A stretch of DNA of 35,869 nucleotides from Nostocales cyanobacterium LEGE 12452 (lineage in GTDB: Bacteria > Cyanobacteriota > Cyanobacteriia > Cyanobacteriales > Nostocaceae). Below, piece after piece: positions 16,777 through 26,011 of this stretch. The notes under the pieces are model-generated. The model worked only from the letters and a program-made list of their open reading frames with translations. It searched no databases and had not been told where the DNA came from. Position numbers and translations under genes: made by a program. The DNA is taken from contig JADEXV010000057.1 in assembly GCA_015206945.1 (NCBI GenBank), forward strand, positions 1 to 35,869. The letters run 5' to 3'. Numbering within the stretch: the stretch's first letter is position 1; every line of letters starts with the position of its first letter.

Positions 16777-19700
16777 TCACCAAGGATTACCAACCATTGT
16801 AAATCCAGCCCAATAATAAGGATGCATAAGTGATTCATCAGCACTGTCAGCAGGTAAAGGCAAATTCCCAACTACTTCTAAACCTTGCACTTGTCCATCC
16901 TTGACATAAATTTGCCCTTTGACCATAGCTACTTGAGCCTGTCTAAGAGCTTCTGCCTTAATGGGAGCTGTCTTTAAGTTCTCATAAAATTTTGTCATCA
17001 ACGCTGCTGTGCCAGCATCATTAACTGACCAAAGACTAGCAACACTAGTTTTCACACCTGCCAGCACTGCTAAACCCGCAAATCCCAGTTCGGATTCTTC
17101 ATCCCCTAAAGCTGTTCTACAAGCACTCAGCACCAGCATTTCAACTTCAGGTTCATTCAAGCGCAACTGTCTTAATTGGTTCAAGCGCAACTTATCTTCC
17201 CACAGTTGAATATAGGAATTACTCAAAGCACCCGTAGCAAAATCGGCATGGGTTGCCATGTGAATAATTCCAAAAGGTTGTTGGCGGCGGATCGTTTTGA
17301 GATTTTCTAAGGTGGCTTGCTTGTCTAACAATAATTTGCCTTGCCACAGTTTAGATACTAGTGTTGATAACTCAAGGGGGACTGCTGGTAAAGGCTCTTG
17401 TCCCTGAGTACTTTGAGAAACTCCCAGCGCTAAAATTTGAGATTTTTTGATGTCTTTATAGAGGGTATTAGTCAAACTAAGACTAGGCATTAAACCAATA
17501 CTGTATTTTTCTACTAGAAATCCCTTACCATCGTGAAGTGCTGCCATTGGGGTTGAACGTAACCCAATGTCTGGTAAAAAGACCAGATTGTTGATTTCTC
17601 TCGCTTGTAAATCTGCCTCTAATGGTGCAATAATCCAGCGATAAAGTTGTTGAGATGAACGCAAATAACCGGTGCGACGACGGTTTTGTGGACTAACGAT
17701 TTGCTCACGAAATTCTTGAGCTACTTGGAGAACTTTGGCTTTAGTTGTTTCTGGGATGCGCTTGCGGATAGGATTGCCTTTTCCGGTTACTACTACTACT
17801 TCTAGTTGGTCGCTATCCTTTTCTGCTATGGTATTTAACTGTTTTGTAAATTTTTGAGCTTTACCTAAATTTTCCTCTGGTAGAATTTCCACAGGGACAA
17901 AACTGATGTAGATAAATGCGGGTTTCACACCAGTAGCTTCTTCAATTTTGCGAGCAATTTCTTTGGCATCATCTAGGGTTTTGATTCTAGGGGTGGGTAT
18001 GCCTAAATGGTCGGCAAAATCATCTGTGAAATTGTCTTCGGGAGTGGGGTTGGTATTAATAACGGGGTTATCAATCTTAGGATTATTGAGGACGGGGTTA
18101 TTCGGTTTACTTGGTAGATTGCATTGGAATGTGCAGGGGTCAAGATTCGGTATTTCAGGATTCGGTATTTCAGGATTCGGTGTTTCAGGATTCGGTGTTT
18201 CAGGATTCGGTGTTTCAGGATTCGGTATTTCAGGATTCGGTGTTTCAGGATTCGGTGTTTCAGGATTCGGTGTTTCAGGATTCGGATTTTCAGGATTTGG
18301 AGTAGGAGTTTGACTGACGTTGATTCCTATCTGTACAGGTGCAGAAGAGGAAACGCCGTCATTTGCACTAATTACAAAGGCATTTAGTGACCCATTTGTA
18401 TCTGCTGGAGGTGTGTATACCAAAGTATCGCCGCTAGATAAGGTTGTAACACCAGGGATGACGGGAACGCCATTGACAGTGATATTTCCTGTATTCACGA
18501 CATCGACCTTGATGGACGTGATGTCATTATTACCATCGCTGACCAGCGGAGCCAAACTAGAGAACGTTAAGGTAACAGGTTGATTGGTCTGGGTATCGGG
18601 TAGCGATGAGTTTGCTGTTAATGTCGGCGGGGTGTTGACAGATGTAATGGTGATGCCGGTCGGTGTACCGCTAGCATCTCCACCATTTGGCAAGACTGGA
18701 AAGCTATTAGCGATTATTGAATTGTCACCTGTATTAATTGACCCTGCTGTACCATTGACACTTGCATCACCGACAATAAAATCTACATTGTTTGGACCAC
18801 CATCATGGCGAATGCTAACAGTACCTCCTGCTAAAGGTTGAACGTTAGTACTTCCTTCGCCAGTAAAAAATCCGCCAGTTACGATCGCTTCACCCGCTCC
18901 TATTCCTTGAATCAGTCCGTTGGTTAGCACTTGCACATTGCCACCTTGAACTGTGTTTCCATCAACAAAATCGTCTGCTATGGACTGTGTGTTGATGTTG
19001 GTAAAACTAATATTGCTGCCAGCATTATTGGTAGTCTGTAACGTAACGTTGCCACTTGTAACATTTGCAATACCATCGACTCCGTTAGCGATCGCAAAGG
19101 CGTTAATGGCGTCATTCACGGTGATATTATCTCTAGCAGTTAAACTAATCGCGCCAGCAGTGCCAATAAAATCGCCACCTCCTTCCTTAACTACAGATGA
19201 GTTAATTTCCCCTGTGGTAATACTGCCGCCTGTGGTTGTTGCGGCTACATTACCAGCCTTACCTGAACTACTAGGATCATTGGAAGAGGAATTAATAGCA
19301 CCTGTTAAGATGTTGCCTGCGGCAGTCAAATTTACTGTTCCTGCATCCGTAATAATAATGCCACCATATCCAAATCCAGAAAACCCTAGAATATTGCTAG
19401 TGTCTAGGTTATTTAGGGTAATTCCACCACTTGTGCTTTGGACTGTAATATTACCTGCCGACGAGTAGCCCTGACCACTGGCAATAATGTTGCCCGCAGT
19501 GATATCGCCACTCGCAGACAAAGTTACATTACCGCTGTTGGCAAACAAATTATTACTTGTATCTAGATTTCCTAGTAATAGGCTTGCTCCTGAAATGTTG
19601 ATTGCTCCTCCAACTGTCTGGATGGTGTTGGTAGGGTCAATAAAGTTTACAGAACCAGTTTGCGAGGAGAGGTTAAAGCTACCACCGGCCAAGTTTAATC

Positions 19701-21960
19701 TAGCAATACCTGCGGCGCTAGTTATTCCGGGTGTAGCTCCGGTAATGTCATTGATGGTAATGTTGCCTGTGGCTTGTAAATTGATATTTGCACCCGAAGC
19801 TGCGATCGCACCCCAAGAAACTGTGTTAGCCCCAATATCTGGATCGTTAAAGGCAATATTGCCTGCTGTGGCATCAAAATCACCTGTCCCTGCGGCACCA
19901 TCGATAATGGTCAATGTACTGGGGTCTAGTAATAAAGTCCCAAAGCTACCATTGACGGCTGAAGTATCTACCAAACCATTGAAAGTCAAGAAATTTTTGC
20001 CTGATACTTCTACAAAACCACCATTGCCAGCATTTGCTCCTCCACGAGCCGAGATGTTACCAAAATACTGGGTTGTGTCGTTACCCCAAACAATCACCCG
20101 TCCGCCGTTTCCATTCAAATTACTATCAGCATTAATGACGGATTTTGAGTCCACATAAGTCCGATCTGCGTTGGGTAAAGTCCCCTTACCTTGATAATCG
20201 CCACCAATTAGTACAGTACCGCCGCCATTGTTTCCAGAGGCGTTAATATTGGCATCAATCACCGCGACTTTTTTACCCAAAGCAGTTACTGTACCGCCTG
20301 TTTGGCTTGATGTATTCACTGTCCCAGAAACAATCGTTGTACCTGAAGTTGTGGGAATTGTCACATTAGAGCCTGTCAATTTTACAGTTCCATCAGGATT
20401 GGCAGTTAATCCTGTGTTACCAACTGTCAGCAGTTCTGGTAAAGATGCAATGGGAATTGTCCAGTTATTGGGTTGGGTGCTACTAGAGGCGAGGGGCTGA
20501 ATTTCCAGACTCAGCAGATTTCCTGGCTGACTGAGACGTACCCAATTTTGTCCTGGTACTGATGTAACGGCAATCTGCCCTCCCGGTGCTGAAAGTTGCC
20601 CAGTGTTGACTACAGTACCGCCTAATAAATTCAAATTTTGCCCAGTACCTACTACCAAATTGCCAGCATTTGCGATCGCTCCTGGCTGGTTCGTACTAAA
20701 AGCAAATCCATTGGGGTTTCCAACTAAAGCAGCGTAGTCATTAACACCGATAGCGTTAAACCAACTGCTGCCAAAACCAATCCCGTTGGCTGTTGTCGCC
20801 GTAAAAGCACTAGGCACATTTAAGCTGGCGTTTGCTCCAAAAATAAATCCGGCTGGATTCATCAAGAAGAGGTTAGGATTACCACCTGTTACCTGAATCA
20901 AGCCATTAATAATGGAGGCATTCCCGCCTGTAATTCGACCAAGAATATTTTGCAGCGCCGGACTAGCTTGAAAGTTGGCGATTTGTTCTGGTGAAATCCC
21001 AAATTGTTGAAAGCTATGAAAGAGGTTTGCACCATCTCCAGAAGTTGTGCCGCCAGTGATATCAAGTCGATTGCCGTTGGGTGTAACAATTGTGTTTGTT
21101 CCATCAGTAGCAGGGACAATTTGTTGTGCTTGGGCTAATCTGGGACTTACCAACGAGGCAATAACTAACACTGAAGCGGCAATGCTAGGCAGTAGAGGTT
21201 TTTTGCGCCGTAATATGAAGCGACCTGCCAGTAATTCTACATCAATTTGTAACTTATTTGCTAATCCGCGCCGCCAAAGTGCTTGAGCGATCGCCTTCTG
21301 TGACCAGAGTATTTGTTCTGTTCTTCTGGTAACAGACATGCTTTGGGAATGAATCCGGTAAAGGTAGAGTGGCTCTTGAACTCGGCGCACCTGGGCTACT
21401 TCTGAAAGTCGCAGACATAGGTCATAATCATAGGCACAGCCAGAGAAAGATTCGTTAGCACCTCCCACCTGTTCATAAACTGAACGGCGCATTAGGCGGA
21501 AGTGAAACGTCATGAAGTCCACCAACAGACCTTCTTGAGAGTAAGGAATGTCACAACGATGACCGTAGCTGAGAACTTTGCCCTCTCGATCAATATTTAA
21601 GTAGTCAGTGTAAACAAATCCTGCTTCTGGGTGGCGGTTGAGAACTGTAGCGGTTTCGGCAAGGGCGGTGGGGGCAAGAATATCATCGCTGTCTACTAAA
21701 CCGATGTAAGTGCCACTAGTTTGGCTGATTGCTGCCTTACAACCCCCAGCAAGTCCTTGATGGTGTGCTTGGACTACCCGCACTCGTTCATCTTGTTGAG
21801 CATAAGCGTTAGCGATCGCCACTGAGCCATCTGTAGAGCCATCATCCCAAATCAGCAGTTCCAAGTTTTGCCATGTCTGCGCTAAAACGCTGGCGATCGC
21901 TTCTTTAAGGTAAGACTCCCGATTGTAATTGACGATGACAATGGAAATCAGTGGTGACAT
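16777..21960 (-). CDS. Glycosyltransferase-2 / TPS exoprotein / CHAT fusion protein
   Basis: About 1,727 aa from the ATG at 21960; the frame also opens at a GTG 11 codons earlier, but MSPLISIVIVNYN is the usual GT2 start. Order: family-2 glycosyltransferase (about 3-240, with WDDGSTDGS near 38-46 and GLVDSDD near 87-93); Arg/Lys then a hydrophobic signal-like segment ending AQA (about 252-279); TPS secretion domain (about 281-510, with NPNLFLMNPAGFIFG); long Gly/Asn/Thr beta-helix repeats; Pro-rich TPNPE repeats (about 1217-1271); then a C-terminal CHAT caspase-like domain with the dyad His1571 (MATHADF) and Cys1614 (LSACRTALGD). TPS-CHAT exoproteins are known in cyanobacteria; an N-terminal GT2 is unusual. 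The divergent TpsB gene at 22168 is the expected exporter. Confidence 0.88.
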   Translation of the reverse strand: MSPLISIVIVNYNRESYLKEAIASVLAQTWQNLELLIWDDGSTDGSVAIANAYAQQDERVRVVQAHHQGLAGGCKAAISQTSGTYIGLVDSDDILAPTALAETATVLNRHPEAGFVYTDYLNIDREGKVLSYGHRCDIPYSQEGLLVDFMTFHFRLMRRSVYEQVGGANESFSGCAYDYDLCLRLSEVAQVRRVQEPLYLYRIHSQSMSVTRRTEQILWSQKAIAQALWRRGLANKLQIDVELLAGRFILRRKKPLLPSIAASVLVIASLVSPRLAQAQQIVPATDGTNTIVTPNGNRLDITGGTTSGDGANLFHSFQQFGISPEQIANFQASPALQNILGRITGGNASIINGLIQVTGGNPNLFLMNPAGFIFGANASLNVPSAFTATTANGIGFGSSWFNAIGVNDYAALVGNPNGFAFSTNQPGAIANAGNLVVGTGQNLNLLGGTVVNTGQLSAPGGQIAVTSVPGQNWVRLSQPGNLLSLEIQPLASSSTQPNNWTIPIASLPELLTVGNTGLTANPDGTVKLTGSNVTIPTTSGTTIVSGTVNTSSQTGGTVTALGKKVAVIDANINASGNNGGGTVLIGGDYQGKGTLPNADRTYVDSKSVINADSNLNGNGGRVIVWGNDTTQYFGNISARGGANAGNGGFVEVSGKNFLTFNGLVDTSAVNGSFGTLLLDPSTLTIIDGAAGTGDFDATAGNIAFNDPDIGANTVSWGAIAASGANINLQATGNITINDITGATPGITSAAGIARLNLAGGSFNLSSQTGSVNFIDPTNTIQTVGGAINISGASLLLGNLDTSNNLFANSGNVTLSASGDITAGNIIASGQGYSSAGNITVQSTSGGITLNNLDTSNILGFSGFGYGGIIITDAGTVNLTAAGNILTGAINSSSNDPSSSGKAGNVAATTTGGSITTGEINSSVVKEGGGDFIGTAGAISLTARDNITVNDAINAFAIANGVDGIANVTSGNVTLQTTNNAGSNISFTNINTQSIADDFVDGNTVQGGNVQVLTNGLIQGIGAGEAIVTGGFFTGEGSTNVQPLAGGTVSIRHDGGPNNVDFIVGDASVNGTAGSINTGDNSIIANSFPVLPNGGDASGTPTGITITSVNTPPTLTANSSLPDTQTNQPVTLTFSSLAPLVSDGNNDITSIKVDVVNTGNITVNGVPVIPGVTTLSSGDTLVYTPPADTNGSLNAFVISANDGVSSSAPVQIGINVSQTPTPNPENPNPETPNPETPNPETPNPEIPNPETPNPETPNPETPNPEIPNPEIPNLDPCTFQCNLPSKPNNPVLNNPKIDNPVINTNPTPEDNFTDDFADHLGIPTPRIKTLDDAKEIARKIEEATGVKPAFIYISFVPVEILPEENLGKAQKFTKQLNTIAEKDSDQLEVVVVTGKGNPIRKRIPETTKAKVLQVAQEFREQIVSPQNRRRTGYLRSSQQLYRWIIAPLEADLQAREINNLVFLPDIGLRSTPMAALHDGKGFLVEKYSIGLMPSLSLTNTLYKDIKKSQILALGVSQSTQGQEPLPAVPLELSTLVSKLWQGKLLLDKQATLENLKTIRRQQPFGIIHMATHADFATGALSNSYIQLWEDKLRLNQLRQLRLNEPEVEMLVLSACRTALGDEESELGFAGLAVLAGVKTSVASLWSVNDAGTAALMTKFYENLKTAPIKAEALRQAQVAMVKGQIYVKDGQVQGLEVVGNLPLPADSADESLMHPYYWAGFTMVGNPW
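18147..18310 (-). repeat. 15-bp tandem repeat coding for the TPNPE linker
   Basis: About eleven copies of a 15-bp unit (plus-strand form TTCAGGATTCGGTGT) encode repeated NPETP/NPEIP pentapeptides. They form an extended Pro-rich linker between the beta-repeat stalk and the CHAT domain. Copies differ mainly at one codon (Thr or Ile). Such arrays change length by slippage. Confidence 0.9.
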
Positions 21961-22167
21961 CGAAGTTTTCCCAAGTTTTCTACCTGTTACCACAATATAA
22001 TGCTAAGGGCTATCACTTAGAAGAAATCGCTGTTAATTATAGTTTTAGTTACAAATCTTTTGAAATTTGAATATCAAAAATATGATATTGAAATACTCAT
22101 ACAGCCATTGCACACTCAAAAATCAAAATCAGCCCAGTCGTTATATAAGGCACTCCACTGAAGAGAA
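21961..22167. promoter_or_regulatory. Divergent intergenic region between the exoprotein and tpsB
   Basis: 207 bp separate the two divergent start codons of the secretion pair and must hold both promoters. It is AT-rich around 22020-22100 (ATATCAAAAATATGATATTG). No specific operator is certain. Confidence 0.5.
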
Positions 22168-23982
22168 ATGAGAAAAGAAACAGAAACTGGTGTTCAGCCT
22201 AGAGCAACGACTCAGCAAAAAATTGTCTATTTATCTCATCAGTTAGACACTTGGTGGAGTTTGGCAATTACTAAATGCAGTAAGCACAGTTTCAATTTTC
22301 GGTGCGGCTTGTTAATTCTGCCTGCGGTCTGGATTGTAACTGCAAATGGACTGAGAGCTAGAGCTAATATTTTTACACCGGACTCGGCTCAAGATAGCAG
22401 TCAGTCAGAGTTACAAATAGTACAAGAAACAGAACCTACTCCAGCAACTAACCCACAACCAGAAACACCACAACGCATTCGGGTTCGCAAAATTCAGGTT
22501 GTAGGCAGCACAGTTTTTAAGGAAAATGACTTTAATCCAGTAGTGAAACCGTTTGAAGAACGAGACTTAACTTTAGAAGAAATCAGACAAGCCGCCGATG
22601 CCGTTACTCAGCTTTACCTAAATAAAGGCTATATAAATTCCAGAGCAATTCCAGATACTCAACAATCAAGTACCGCAGATGGTGTTGTGGTAATTCGGGT
22701 GTTGGAAGGGCGTTTGACAGAGATTGACATCCAAGGAACACGGCGATTAAACCCATCTTATATTCGTAGTCGCATCCAACTAGGTGCTGGTATTCCTCTG
22801 AATACTGGTAAGCTCGAAGAACAACTAAAATTGTTGCGACTCGATCCCTTATTTACAAATGTGGAAGCGAGTTTGCGTCCAACGGGTAAGGTTGGTCAAA
22901 GTATTCTCGTTGTCAGAGTTGAAGAGGCAAACCCTTTAACTGGTAGTTTGGGTGTAGATAATTATTCGCCTCCCAGTATTGGGGCGGAAAGATTAGGTGT
23001 TGAATTGCGATCGCGCAATTTAACCGGTATGGGAGATGAGTTAGCTGGCTCATATTACCATACACTCTCTGGTGGTTCCGATGCCTTTGATTTTAGTTAT
23101 CAGGTTCCCGTGAACGCCATGAATGGCAAAGTGCAGATTCGAGCCGCATTTAATCGCAACGAAATTACTGAGCCACCCTTTGATGCCTTTGACATTCGGG
23201 CAAACCAGGATCTTTATGAAATCAATTATCGTCAACCATTAATCCGATCGCCTAGAGAAGAATTTGCCCTATCTTTAGGATTTACCTATCAAGATGGTCA
23301 AACCTTCCTTTTTGATAATCTCGCAACCCCCTTTGGCATTGGGCCTGATGCCAATGGCGTTAGCCGCACCAGTGTAATTAAATTTGGTCAAGATTATATC
23401 AGGCGCGAACCTCAAGGAGCTTGGTTTTTGCGATCGCAATTTAATTTTGGCGTTGATATATTAGATGCAACTATCAACAATGACCCCATACCCGATGGTC
23501 GCTTTTTCAGTTGGCTAGGTCAAATACAACGCGTGCAGCAACTCAGCAACGATCATCTATTGCTGATTCAAGCAGACTTACAGCTTACACCAGATAGCCT
23601 TTTACCTTCCCAGCAATTTGTGATTGGCGGTGGACAATCGGTAAGGGGATATCGCCAAAATATCCGTTCTGGGGATAATGGATTTCGGGTAGCGATCGAA
23701 GATCGGTTTACAGTGCAGCGTAATGAATCTGGATTCTCTACAATTCAACTTGCGCCATTTGTGGACATGGGAGCCGTCTGGAATCAGTCTGATAATCCCA
23801 ATCCCCTACCCAATCAAACTTTTTTAGTGGGCGCAGGCTTAGGATTATTGTGGAATCAGGCAATGGGAATTGATAATCTCTTTTTGCGGCTTGATTATGG
23901 ATTTCCATTTATCGATCTGAGCGATCGTGGTAATAACGCTCAGGATGATGGCTTTTACTTTAGCCTTCGTTATCAACCCTAG
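22168..23982 (+). CDS. TpsB outer-membrane transporter (ShlB/FhaC/HecB family)
   Basis: 604 aa. This Omp85-type protein exports TpsA exoproteins by two-partner secretion. After an N-terminal hydrophobic segment (about 48-66, GLLILPAVWIVTANGLRA) and a Pro/Glu-rich stretch come two POTRA domains (about 107-252: IRVRKIQVVGSTVFKEND..., then LTEIDIQGTRRLNPSYIRSR). A 16-strand barrel domain follows, carrying GGGQSVRGYRQN near residue 490, the conserved lid-loop VRGY motif, and ending in an aromatic-rich FYFSLRYQP strand. It is divergent from the TPS-domain fusion gene, which is the obvious substrate. The N-terminus before the signal is long (about 47 residues), which is odd for a Sec substrate; no later Met start is obvious. 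Confidence 0.93.
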   Translation: MRKETETGVQPRATTQQKIVYLSHQLDTWWSLAITKCSKHSFNFRCGLLILPAVWIVTANGLRARANIFTPDSAQDSSQSELQIVQETEPTPATNPQPETPQRIRVRKIQVVGSTVFKENDFNPVVKPFEERDLTLEEIRQAADAVTQLYLNKGYINSRAIPDTQQSSTADGVVVIRVLEGRLTEIDIQGTRRLNPSYIRSRIQLGAGIPLNTGKLEEQLKLLRLDPLFTNVEASLRPTGKVGQSILVVRVEEANPLTGSLGVDNYSPPSIGAERLGVELRSRNLTGMGDELAGSYYHTLSGGSDAFDFSYQVPVNAMNGKVQIRAAFNRNEITEPPFDAFDIRANQDLYEINYRQPLIRSPREEFALSLGFTYQDGQTFLFDNLATPFGIGPDANGVSRTSVIKFGQDYIRREPQGAWFLRSQFNFGVDILDATINNDPIPDGRFFSWLGQIQRVQQLSNDHLLLIQADLQLTPDSLLPSQQFVIGGGQSVRGYRQNIRSGDNGFRVAIEDRFTVQRNESGFSTIQLAPFVDMGAVWNQSDNPNPLPNQTFLVGAGLGLLWNQAMGIDNLFLRLDYGFPFIDLSDRGNNAQDDGFYFSLRYQP

Positions 23983-24312
23983 CTAAACGCTATGGTAATC
24001 ATAATTAATTCTGCGGGCATGATATTATTTGAGCCGCATTTGAGCAAGTCGAGTTTAATCAGCAAAATGCTATTTCACTTACTCCTTTTGTGTTTTCCGC
24101 AAAAATATACCATTAGACTTACTCCTTTTGGTAGATAAGGTGCTGAATTCAGTATTTTCCACAGTTAATTACCTGTTCTTCTGCCTTATCCTAATATTGA
24201 ACTAAAAATTAACTTCTTTCTTCAGGAATTTGAATTTTATCTTGTGTATATACACAAAGGATAAAATTTTAGTTTATAAATTTAAGAAGGAAAGAATATT
24301 AAGAGAAAACTT
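23983..24312. other. Spacer after tpsB with short repeats
   Basis: 330 bp without a gene. ACTTACTCCTTTTG occurs twice (about 24077 and 24118). A 16-bp perfect palindrome precedes the next gene and is listed separately. Confidence 0.5.
24242..24257. promoter_or_regulatory. 16-bp palindrome upstream of the 84-aa gene
   Basis: TTGTGTATATACACAA is a perfect palindrome 55 bp before the ATG at 24313, in a position suited to an operator or promoter element. No known regulator is assigned. Confidence 0.4.
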
Positions 24313-24567
24313 ATGACACAACCTAACTCGCAAGACAAAAACAGCTTTCTTTACCCTCGTAGTCGGTATTATGGTAAATTTCAGCCAGAGAACTTAGTGT
24401 TTAATGCCAACCTTCAAGAATTCTCTCAAAAAATTAGTTACATTACTTGCCTAGAGACAGGGGGAAAATTGTCTCAGGAAGAGGCTTATGAGCAAATTAA
24501 GTCACTCTGGAAAGAGTTAAAACATAGCAAAAAACAACTCTCTATTGGCGGAAATCGAGAAATTTAA
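24313..24567 (+). CDS. Small conserved cyanobacterial protein (DUF7219-like)
   Basis: 84 aa, soluble: FLYPRSRYYGKFQPENLVFNANLQEF followed by a helical SYITCLETGGKLSQEEAYEQ segment and a Lys-rich end. The sequence matches my recollection of a small family widespread in cyanobacteria and now called DUF7219. Its role is unknown. The gene is monocistronic, with its own palindrome upstream and a strong terminator 55 bp downstream, so it is probably well expressed and separately regulated. Confidence 0.75.
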   Translation: MTQPNSQDKNSFLYPRSRYYGKFQPENLVFNANLQEFSQKISYITCLETGGKLSQEEAYEQIKSLWKELKHSKKQLSIGGNREI

Positions 24568-24622
24568 ACTAATGTAAAGGAGGTATTGGGAATTTTTATT
24601 AAATCTATTGCAAAAATACTTT

Positions 24623-24656
24623 AACCGCCCAAAAATTTATTTTTGGGCGGTTTTTT
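24623..24656 (+). terminator. Strong rho-independent terminator
   Basis: AACCGCCCAAAAA and TTTTTGGGCGGTT form a 13-bp perfect stem with a 4-nt loop and a T-run. It ends the 84-aa gene's transcript and could also work for the minus strand because of the A-run. Confidence 0.95.
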
Positions 24657-24683
24657 GGCTTATCAAGAAGTATCTTTTTCGTA

Positions 24684-24765
24684 ATGTTAATTCTAGTTGT
24701 TACAGGTAATACCAGTTCTGTTATGTCATGTTAATTTTAGTAGTTACAGGTAATACCAATTCTGT
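24684..24765 (+). repeat. Two tandem copies of a 38-bp repeat
   Basis: 24684-24721 and 24728-24765 share ATGTTAATT.TAGT.GTTAC and then AGGTAATACCA.TTCTGT with three differences, a 44-bp period. Non-coding. Confidence 0.85.
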
Positions 24766-24815
24766 ATAAAGATATGCCAAATTATACAAGGAGCGAACCA
24801 GCATAGACGCAAAGC

Positions 24816-24904
24816 CAATACGGTTTGGTTAAGGTTTTTTGATGAAAATTCTAGATCGCTAAAGATGCGATAAATCACCTTCAAAACAAAAGACTGATTA
24901 TTAG
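24816..24904 (-). repeat. Dispersed repeat, copy 2
   Basis: Reverse-complement copy of 761-844: CAATACGGTTTGGTTAAGG at one end, GATGAAAATTCTAGATCGC in the middle and AAAGACTGAT at the other end. It abuts the left inverted repeat of the next element. Confidence 0.8.
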
Positions 24905-24997
24905 ACCTCTTGCAAAAGTCCCTAAGAGGTTGTTTGAAAAGTGATTGGCTGTGATTTTAGGCACTAACTGATCCCCCCAAACTCCTCCCTTTGATAA

Positions 24998-25018
24998 GGC
25001 TACGGTGTACACACAAGT
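24998..25018 (+). repeat. Short dispersed repeat with GTGTACAC core, copy 2
   Basis: GGCTACGGTGTACACACAAG, preceded by a pyrimidine-rich GATCCCCCCAAACTCCTCCC block (24970-24989), the same order as at 34518-34560. The tandem array starts inside its right end (AAGTAC). Confidence 0.8.
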
Positions 25019-25224
25019 ACTTTCGTCCGCAAAACAAGTACTTTCGTCCACAAAACAAGTGCTTTCGTCCACAAAACAAGTACCTTCGTCCACAAAACAA
25101 GTACCTTCGTCCACAAAACAAGTACCTTCGTCCACAAAACAAGTACCTTCGTCCACAAAACAAGTACCTTCGTCCACAAAACAAGTACTTTCGTCCACAA
25201 AACAAGTACTTTCGTCCGCTATGC
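25015..25224 (+). repeat. 21-bp tandem repeat, ten copies
   Basis: Ten contiguous copies of AAGTACTTTCGTCCACAAAA(C), exactly 210 bp. The five central units have ACCTTCG in place of ACTTTCG; the first and last carry CCGC. Because 21 is a multiple of three and the unit has no stop in most frames, five frames stay open through it, but none has a plausible gene. It has no spacers, so it is not a CRISPR. Confidence 0.95.
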
Positions 25225-25382
25225 AAGAGGTCTATTGTAGAGGCGGCGATTCATCGCGTTTGTGTTTACAAAAGTATCTCTTAAATAATGCGAAAAGCAA
25301 CAACTTTATTTTGTAGCTTATGATGTACCTACAAAAGTGAGATGTAGCGATCGCAATCAAATTTTTCAACAGGAGTTAAGCT

Positions 25383-26006
25383 ATGACGCAGCGACTGACT
25401 CAAGAGCAATTATCACAAATAGTTACAGAAGTAGAAGGTCTGCAATTGCGTCGGGAAGCGGAACTAGACCAACAGCAGGTTAGAGAAATTTTACAGGAGC
25501 TGAATTTACCGCCAGAGTTACTAGATGAAGCGCTGATTCAGTTAAATCGCCGCCAAGCACTGGAAGTACAACAACGCCAGAATCGATGGATTACCTCTGG
25601 AGTGGTGGCAATTGTAGTAATTGTCATTGCATCGACAATATTTTTCATGCAGCAGCAAAATTCTACACTTTCTCGTGTTTCTACTCAACAAGACCGCATC
25701 ACTTTGACACAAGATAATGGCGGCGACTTAAAGACAATTTCTCGCCAAACCAATCCAGAAGTGTTGTATCGTGTCACCTTAAAGGATGCACCTTTGGGCA
25801 AAAAGCTGGCTCTCTCTTGTAATTGGATTGACCCAAGCGGTCAAATTGTCAAGCAAAATAACTATCAAACCCGCGAAATTAATACGTCTGTCTGGGATAC
25901 CCAGTGTCGCTACACTATTAATCCGGCTGCAACTGTTGGCAATTGGCAGGTGCAGATGTTCCTGGAAGGTCGGCAGATTAGCGATGCAACCTTTGAAGTT
26001 AAATAG
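25383..26006 (+). CDS. Single-pass membrane protein, first gene of an operon
   Basis: 207 aa. The N-terminal 65 residues are helical (LTQEQLSQIVTEVEGLQLRR, then EILQELNLPPELLDEALIQL) and probably cytoplasmic. One transmembrane helix follows at about 70-89 (ITSGVVAIVVIVIASTIFFM). The C-terminal half (about 120-207) looks like a beta-sandwich outside the membrane (YRVTLKDAPLGKKLALSCNW, QCRYTINPAATVGNWQVQMF) with two cysteines that could pair. AGGAG precedes the ATG. Five bases separate it from the asparagine-synthetase-like gene, so they share a transcript. I do not know the family; it could anchor or scaffold the two enzyme-like proteins. Confidence 0.75.
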   Translation: MTQRLTQEQLSQIVTEVEGLQLRREAELDQQQVREILQELNLPPELLDEALIQLNRRQALEVQQRQNRWITSGVVAIVVIVIASTIFFMQQQNSTLSRVSTQQDRITLTQDNGGDLKTISRQTNPEVLYRVTLKDAPLGKKLALSCNWIDPSGQIVKQNNYQTREINTSVWDTQCRYTINPAATVGNWQVQMFLEGRQISDATFEVK

Positions 26007-26011
26007 TTCAG

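Larger units (their letters stand above)
24902..25234. mobile_element. MITE-like unit bounded by a 13-bp inverted repeat
   Basis: TAGACCTCTTGCA at 24902-24914 is matched by its exact complement at 25222-25234. The 333 bp between hold a GTGTACAC-type module (24998-25018) and the 21-bp tandem array. No transposase gene. Calling it mobile is inference from the ends. Confidence 0.5.

Noticed and set aside
17948..20500. Plus-strand open frames of 60-220 codons under the giant minus-strand gene
   Set aside because: Composition mirrors the Gly/Thr/Asn-rich repeats of the real gene; no ribosome sites or recognisable domains.
25015..25224. CRISPR array
   Set aside because: Units are directly contiguous at 21 bp with no variable spacers, and no cas genes are near.
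24881..25316. Five overlapping open frames through the 21-bp array
   Set aside because: A repeat of 21 bp without stops opens several frames at once; the translations are seven-residue repeats with no start context.
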